64,000 nucleotides of DNA from Mycobacterium mantenii (lineage in GTDB: Bacteria; Actinomycetota; Actinomycetes; Mycobacteriales; Mycobacteriaceae): NCBI RefSeq assembly GCF_010731775.1, contig NZ_AP022590.1, positions 4,960,001 through 5,024,000 of the forward strand, read 5' to 3'. Position 1 is the first letter of the stretch, and every line of letters begins with the position of its first letter. A model generated the notes under the pieces. The model searched no databases, was not told where the DNA came from, and worked only from the letters and a program-made list of their open reading frames with translations. Position numbers and translations under genes: made by a program. Shown in pieces: positions 60,503 to 64,000 of the stretch.

Positions 60503-62713
60503 TCAGCCGGCCGGCAGCCGGAAGGTGAAGTCGGCGGTGGTGCCGGTGGCGGTGGTGTCGAGGTTCATCGAGTCGCTGAGCACCCCCATCAGCGGCAGGC
60601 CCCGCCCGCCGTTGCCCGGTGGGGTGGCCGGCGCCTTCCACGAGCCGTAATCGGTGATCCGGGTGCGTACTTGCCCGTCAACAAGACTGACGTCGACCAG
60701 CATGGTGCCGGCGGCGAATCCGCGGTATGCGTGCTCGACGCAGTTGGTGCACGCTTCGCTGACGACCAGCACGATGTCGGCGGCCAGCTCGTCCGTTACG
60801 CCACCGGCGCGCAGCCAATTCGCCAGTCGATGCCGGATGAGGACCAATTGGTCTGCGGTGGCGCCGGTTTCGATCCGCAAGGGTGACTGTTGGTGCCGGT
60901 AGATCACCATCGCGACGTCGTCGTCGTACCCCGCTGCCGGGGCCAGTTCACGGAGCACCACATCGGCGACGGTGTCCAACGGTGATGTCATGGTCTGCGC
61001 CAGAACGCCTGCGGCACGCTCGATCCCGTCGTCAATCGACTCGTGTTTGCGTTCGACGAGCCCATCGGTGAACAGCATTAGCGTCGATCCGGGTGGCAGC
61101 ACCTGGGTGGTTTGCGGGCGCGGTTCATGCCGCCGGACCGCGAGTGGCACCGATGCGGCGTCGGTCAACAGCGTCGTGGCGCGGGGCTCCGGGCCAACCA
61201 GGACGGCCGGCATGTGCCCGGCATTGCTGTACTGCAGCACCCCGGTCTCGGTGTCGAGAATCGCCAGAAACACCGTCGTGCAGTACGCATTCGGAATCAG
61301 CGATGCCGCCGAGTCGAGTTGATCGAGCAGCACGGCCGGCTCGGCACCGTTGATCAGCAGCGCCCGCGCGGAACTCCGCAGCTGCCCCATGATCGCTGCC
61401 GCCGGCAGGCCGCGACCCACGCAGTCTCCGACGACGATGCCGATGTGGTGCTCACCGATCGGCAACACGTCATACCAGTCACCGCCGATCTCCAACGGTG
61501 GCACCGCGGGCTCGTAGCGGACCGCGAAGCCCGGCGGCGGCTGAACCGGTGGCAGCATGGCACGCTGCAACGTCAGCGACGTCTCTCGCGCGCTCTCGAA
61601 CTGACGCACGTGCTGCATGGCCAGGCTCAGGTGGCCGATCAGCACGGTGACCAGCAGCCGATCCTCCCCGCTGACCCAGCGTGGCGTGTGCAGCTCCAGC
61701 CACAACGCCAGGTCGCCGGTACCGGAGAGCACCGCGACCAGGCCCTGCACCTTGCCGGGATTGTCCGGCGCCTCAATCGTTTTCGCTGTCAGCGGCAGTT
61801 GGTGACGCGCGTCCTGGAAGGTATTACGCAACCACGGATCCAGCTGCCGCCACGACGAGGCCGACGGCTCGCCCGCCACCTGCACCGTCGGGTCGCTGTC
61901 GCCGTTGGGCCACGAGACCGCGATCACCCGTTGCACATCGATCGCCGCGCTGCACTCGTCGAGTGTGATCGACAGCAGCTCGTCGACGCTCTTGGCCACC
62001 GCCACGGCAGTGGCAAGCCGCAGCACCGCACTTTCCCGGGCCGCGAAGGCACGCTCGGCGGTGATGTCGCGGATCGTTCCGACGTAGGCGTCTCGATCGC
62101 TGCCGGTTTCCTTGACCGCGTTGATGCTCACCTTCACCCACGCCAGGTGGCCGTCGGCATGGCGGATCGGTGTTTCGTAGTCGGCCCGGCCGTGGGTCAG
62201 CACCAGCGATATCTGTTCGGCCGCCGTCTTCGTGTCGACCAGCCAGGGGTGCGGCCACTTGTACGGCAGGCCCTCGTTGGGAAATCCGAGGATATCGATG
62301 AAGGCACTGTTCATCTCGACCACGGAGCCGTCGTGATCGGCGACGAAGAAGCCTTCCTGCAGCGAATTCACCAGTGCGGTGCGGAACTTGTCGCGGTCTT
62401 CCAGCCCCTCGGCGCGGGCCCGCTGTTCGGCGTAGCGCCTGTTGCCGTCGATGAAGCCGCGTGTTGCGACATCAAGCGGAACCAGCAGCTGCAGGAGGAA
62501 TTCCAGCGCGATCGGCGCATCGATGCGCACGTCTTGCGAGATTTCGAAGACCAGGCGGACGTGCTGCTCGATGATTTCGAGCAGGCTGACTTGTTCCTGC
62601 AGGGCCCTGCGTCCGAGCTCATTGCCGATCGACAGGCTGGCCTCGTCGTGCGAGTCCAGATAGGCGCGGAGCGCGGCCTCGTACTGCTCGTGAAAGTCGT
62701 TGTCAGCGCTCAA
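60503..62713 (-). CDS. RsbU-like hybrid: RsbT-binding N-domain, PAS, GAF, PP2C phosphatase and HATPase kinase
   Basis: 736 residues. N-terminal ~100 residues resemble the RsbU RsbT-binding domain (helical, LLEIIEQHVRLVFEISQ). A PAS domain (~105-215, FRTALVNSLQEGFFVADHDGSVVEMNSAFI), a GAF-like domain (~225-370), a SpoIIE/PP2C phosphatase (~395-590, IGGDWYDVLPIGEHHIGIVVGD, YDDDVAMVIY) and a C-terminal HATPase_c (VVSEACTNCVEHAYRG, GGRGLPLMG). The HATPase makes it both a possible phosphatase and an RsbW/SpoIIAB-like kinase. TTG start at 62713 with AGGGGAG ~10 nt upstream overlaps the upstream phosphatase stop (TTGA). Confidence 0.88.
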   Translation of the reverse strand: MSADNDFHEQYEAALRAYLDSHDEASLSIGNELGRRALQEQVSLLEIIEQHVRLVFEISQDVRIDAPIALEFLLQLLVPLDVATRGFIDGNRRYAEQRARAEGLEDRDKFRTALVNSLQEGFFVADHDGSVVEMNSAFIDILGFPNEGLPYKWPHPWLVDTKTAAEQISLVLTHGRADYETPIRHADGHLAWVKVSINAVKETGSDRDAYVGTIRDITAERAFAARESAVLRLATAVAVAKSVDELLSITLDECSAAIDVQRVIAVSWPNGDSDPTVQVAGEPSASSWRQLDPWLRNTFQDARHQLPLTAKTIEAPDNPGKVQGLVAVLSGTGDLALWLELHTPRWVSGEDRLLVTVLIGHLSLAMQHVRQFESARETSLTLQRAMLPPVQPPPGFAVRYEPAVPPLEIGGDWYDVLPIGEHHIGIVVGDCVGRGLPAAAIMGQLRSSARALLINGAEPAVLLDQLDSAASLIPNAYCTTVFLAILDTETGVLQYSNAGHMPAVLVGPEPRATTLLTDAASVPLAVRRHEPRPQTTQVLPPGSTLMLFTDGLVERKHESIDDGIERAAGVLAQTMTSPLDTVADVVLRELAPAAGYDDDVAMVIYRHQQSPLRIETGATADQLVLIRHRLANWLRAGGVTDELAADIVLVVSEACTNCVEHAYRGFAAGTMLVDVSLVDGQVRTRITDYGSWKAPATPPGNGGRGLPLMGVLSDSMNLDTTATGTTADFTFRLPAG

Positions 62714-63339
62714 GTTCTTTTTACTCCCCTGTGACGCGCCGCCAGCACCATCGCATCGTCGGTCTCTTTTGCATCCTTGCCGAGGAGTCCCTCGGCGATA
62801 GCGACAGCGGTGGCCGAGAAGTCGATGTGGTCCAGGTAGTCTTCGGCGATTCCGTCGGTGCTCATCACAAGCAGATCGCCGGGGCGGATCGAAACCACTT
62901 GTGCTGGAATGATTTCCGGTATTCGGTAGCCGACGATGCCTCCGATAAGCCTTGCGCTGGACCGAATCTGGATACCGGTTGGCGCCTTGGCCACCAGCTC
63001 GGCGGTGACATTGCCGACGCCGGCCCAGGTGAGCGTGTTGGCGGCGAAATCCATCCGCGCCAACGTCATTGCGACTCCGCGGGTGCCGACCAACACGCGG
63101 TGGCAGAGCTGGATCAGCACCTCGACACGCTCTGTGCTGGCGCGCGTGACCACGTCGACGGCGCGCAGCGCGGCCTCCGCGGCGGCGGGCCCATGGCCGA
63201 GGCCGTCGACCATCCCGAACAGCGCGGCCTCACCGCCGACATCGACGGCGATCCCCCGGTCACCGGAGGTGTGTTCGCTGGGCAAAGGCCGACCCGCCCT
63301 TGCCCATTCGATAGGTCCGAAGCGACCGCTCTCATGCAC
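62710..63339 (-). CDS. SpoIIE/PP2C-type phosphatase, RsbX-like
   Basis: 209 residues. SpoIIE-type fold of a small single-domain phosphatase as in RsbX: GMVDGLGHGPAAAEAALRAV, TRGVAMTLARMDFAANTLTWAGVGNVTAEL and PGDLLVMSTDGIAEDYLDHI. RsbX dephosphorylates the stressosome RsbR/RsbS proteins and resets the complex. GTG at 63339 overlaps the RsbT-like gene by 8 nt; the stop overlaps the large RsbU-like gene. The role is inferred from fold and neighbours. Confidence 0.88.
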   Translation of the reverse strand: MHESGRFGPIEWARAGRPLPSEHTSGDRGIAVDVGGEAALFGMVDGLGHGPAAAEAALRAVDVVTRASTERVEVLIQLCHRVLVGTRGVAMTLARMDFAANTLTWAGVGNVTAELVAKAPTGIQIRSSARLIGGIVGYRIPEIIPAQVVSIRPGDLLVMSTDGIAEDYLDHIDFSATAVAIAEGLLGKDAKETDDAMVLAARHRGVKRT

Positions 63340-63739
63340 GAGGGGGAACCCATTTCCACATTTCGATGACGGTTCCCTGTCCCAGTGTGGATTCGACGAC
63401 CAACCGGTCCATCAGGCGGCGGGCGCCCGGCAAACCCAAGCCCAGCCCTCGTCCGGTCGTGTAACCGTCTTCCATCGCCCGTTCGATGTCGGCGATGCCG
63501 GGGCCCTGGTCCTCGGCGCGTACCACCAGGGCCTTACGCCCCTCGCGGTCGGCGATGGCGACCCGGACGGCGCCGCGGCCGGCGTAGCTGGTGATATTCC
63601 GGGCGATCTCGGAGATCGCCGTGGCGATCATTGTGACGTCGGTGAGGGAGAATCCCAAATCAAGGGCGAGCTCGTGTCCGGCTTTGCGGGCTTCGACGAT
63701 GTCGTCGGGGTGGTCGATGGCGACGACGATATCAGCCAC
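63332..63739 (-). CDS. rsbT: RsbT-like serine kinase (HATPase_c)
   Basis: 135 residues, the RsbT size. HATPase_c fold: VTMIATAISEIARNITSYAGRG (N box), VVRAEDQGPGIADIERAMEDG (G1), GRGLGLGLPGARRLMDRLVVES (G2). In stressosomes RsbT phosphorylates RsbS and RsbR, leaves the complex on stress and activates an RsbU-type phosphatase. ATG at 63739 overlaps the RsbS-like gene by 8 nt. Confidence 0.9.
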   Translation of the reverse strand: MADIVVAIDHPDDIVEARKAGHELALDLGFSLTDVTMIATAISEIARNITSYAGRGAVRVAIADREGRKALVVRAEDQGPGIADIERAMEDGYTTGRGLGLGLPGARRLMDRLVVESTLGQGTVIEMWKWVPPRA

Positions 63740-64000
63740 CGCCGTCGAACCCGATCGTTGACTTCCCCGCTGCGCCTTGGCGATTCAGCAGCGCGAGGCC
63801 CTCTTCGAGATCCAGCGCGGTGTTCATGTCGTCGAACGCCAGACCAAGCTGGACCATTGCGAAGGCGACCTCCGGCTGCAAACCGACGATCACGGTGTCC
63901 GCGCCGCGCAGCCGGGTCATGTGCGCAATCGTCCGCAGCGACCGGGCGGCGAAGGAATCCATCACATCGATGGCGGTGACGTCGACGATGATGCCCTGCG
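63732..64000 (-). CDS. rsbS: RsbS-like STAS domain protein (5' end beyond the right edge)
   Basis: Partial: the frame runs to the window edge without a start, reading QGIIVDVTAIDVMDSFAARS through LNRQGAAGKSTIGFDGGG at the C-terminus. STAS signature DVTAIDVMDSFAAR has the phosphorylatable Ser in IDVMDS, as in RsbS. VIVGLQPEVAFAMVQLGLAFDDMNTALDLEEGLALL is the second half of the fold. With rsbT downstream this is the stressosome scaffold; an rsbR gene is expected just outside the window. Confidence 0.9.
   Translation of the reverse strand, partial: QGIIVDVTAIDVMDSFAARSLRTIAHMTRLRGADTVIVGLQPEVAFAMVQLGLAFDDMNTALDLEEGLALLNRQGAAGKSTIGFDGGG

Noticed and set aside
61112..62734. 540-codon plus-strand ORF opposite the RsbU-like gene
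   Set aside because: Arg/Gln/His-rich shadow sequence with no domain; the minus strand encodes the recognisable PAS/PP2C/HATPase protein.

Overview
The window is high-GC actinobacterial DNA and is almost certainly from a Mycobacterium. From about 5.4 kb to 46.7 kb the gene order matches, gene for gene, the M. tuberculosis stretch from Rv3723 down to Rv3688c. Recognisable members are dnaZX, recR, murT/gatD, leuA, ask-asd, the ergothioneine operon egtABCDE, glpK and the moxR2 cluster. Genes with no counterpart at these positions in M. tuberculosis are a monofunctional catalase, a selenocysteine locus with formate dehydrogenase, a TPR-CHAT pair and a stressosome-type Rsb module. They suggest a non-tuberculous species, possibly of the M. 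avium complex; that species guess is inference.

Layout. 0-6.2 kb is accessory: an edge-truncated hypothetical, a translationally coupled CHAT/TPR pair, an LpqH-type lipoprotein, a small ParB-like protein, an enoyl-CoA hydratase and the Rv3723-like membrane protein. 6.2-6.65 kb holds tRNA-Ser(GGA), the SRP RNA (ffs) and a tandem intergenic repeat. 6.65-24.1 kb is core metabolism and replication/repair: aminotransferase, dnaZX, a CFA-synthase/FAD-oxidase pair, the Rv3717-type peptidoglycan amidase, ebfC-recR, gatD-murT, a DnaQ-like exonuclease, leuA with an attenuator-like leader, ask-asd and a DUF4185-type secreted protein. 24.3-27.8 kb holds two paralogous His-cluster membrane proteins, katA and a secreted sensor-domain protein. 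28.0-33.5 kb is egtABCDE, every junction overlapping by 1-4 nt. It is followed by a methyltransferase, a GCS2-type ligase, glpK and a PadR regulator. 38.2-46.7 kb is the RDD/SpoIIM/DUF58/MoxR/DUF4350/DUF4129 membrane cluster and a YqeY protein.

46.7-56.2 kb is a self-contained selenocysteine system. selB, selA and tRNA-Sec (selC) lie on the minus strand; selD and a three-subunit membrane formate dehydrogenase lie on the plus strand. The catalytic subunit is split by an in-frame UGA at 51434-51436. A hairpin with a GGUCU loop follows at exactly the E. coli fdhF spacing, so this is selenocysteine and not a broken gene.

56.2-60.4 kb holds an F420-type oxidoreductase, a small membrane protein, a DJ-1/PfpI protein and a compact group: SAM methyltransferase, CDGSH Fe-S protein and, convergently, a haem-oxygenase-like diiron enzyme. 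60.5-64 kb (minus strand) is an overlapping rsbS-rsbT-phosphatase-RsbU-like series, the core of a stressosome signalling module that runs off the right edge.

The strongest candidates for new biology are the TPR-CHAT pair, the diiron oxidase/CDGSH/methyltransferase group, and the stressosome with its PAS-GAF-phosphatase-kinase hybrid. No insertion sequences, prophage genes or CRISPR arrays were seen.
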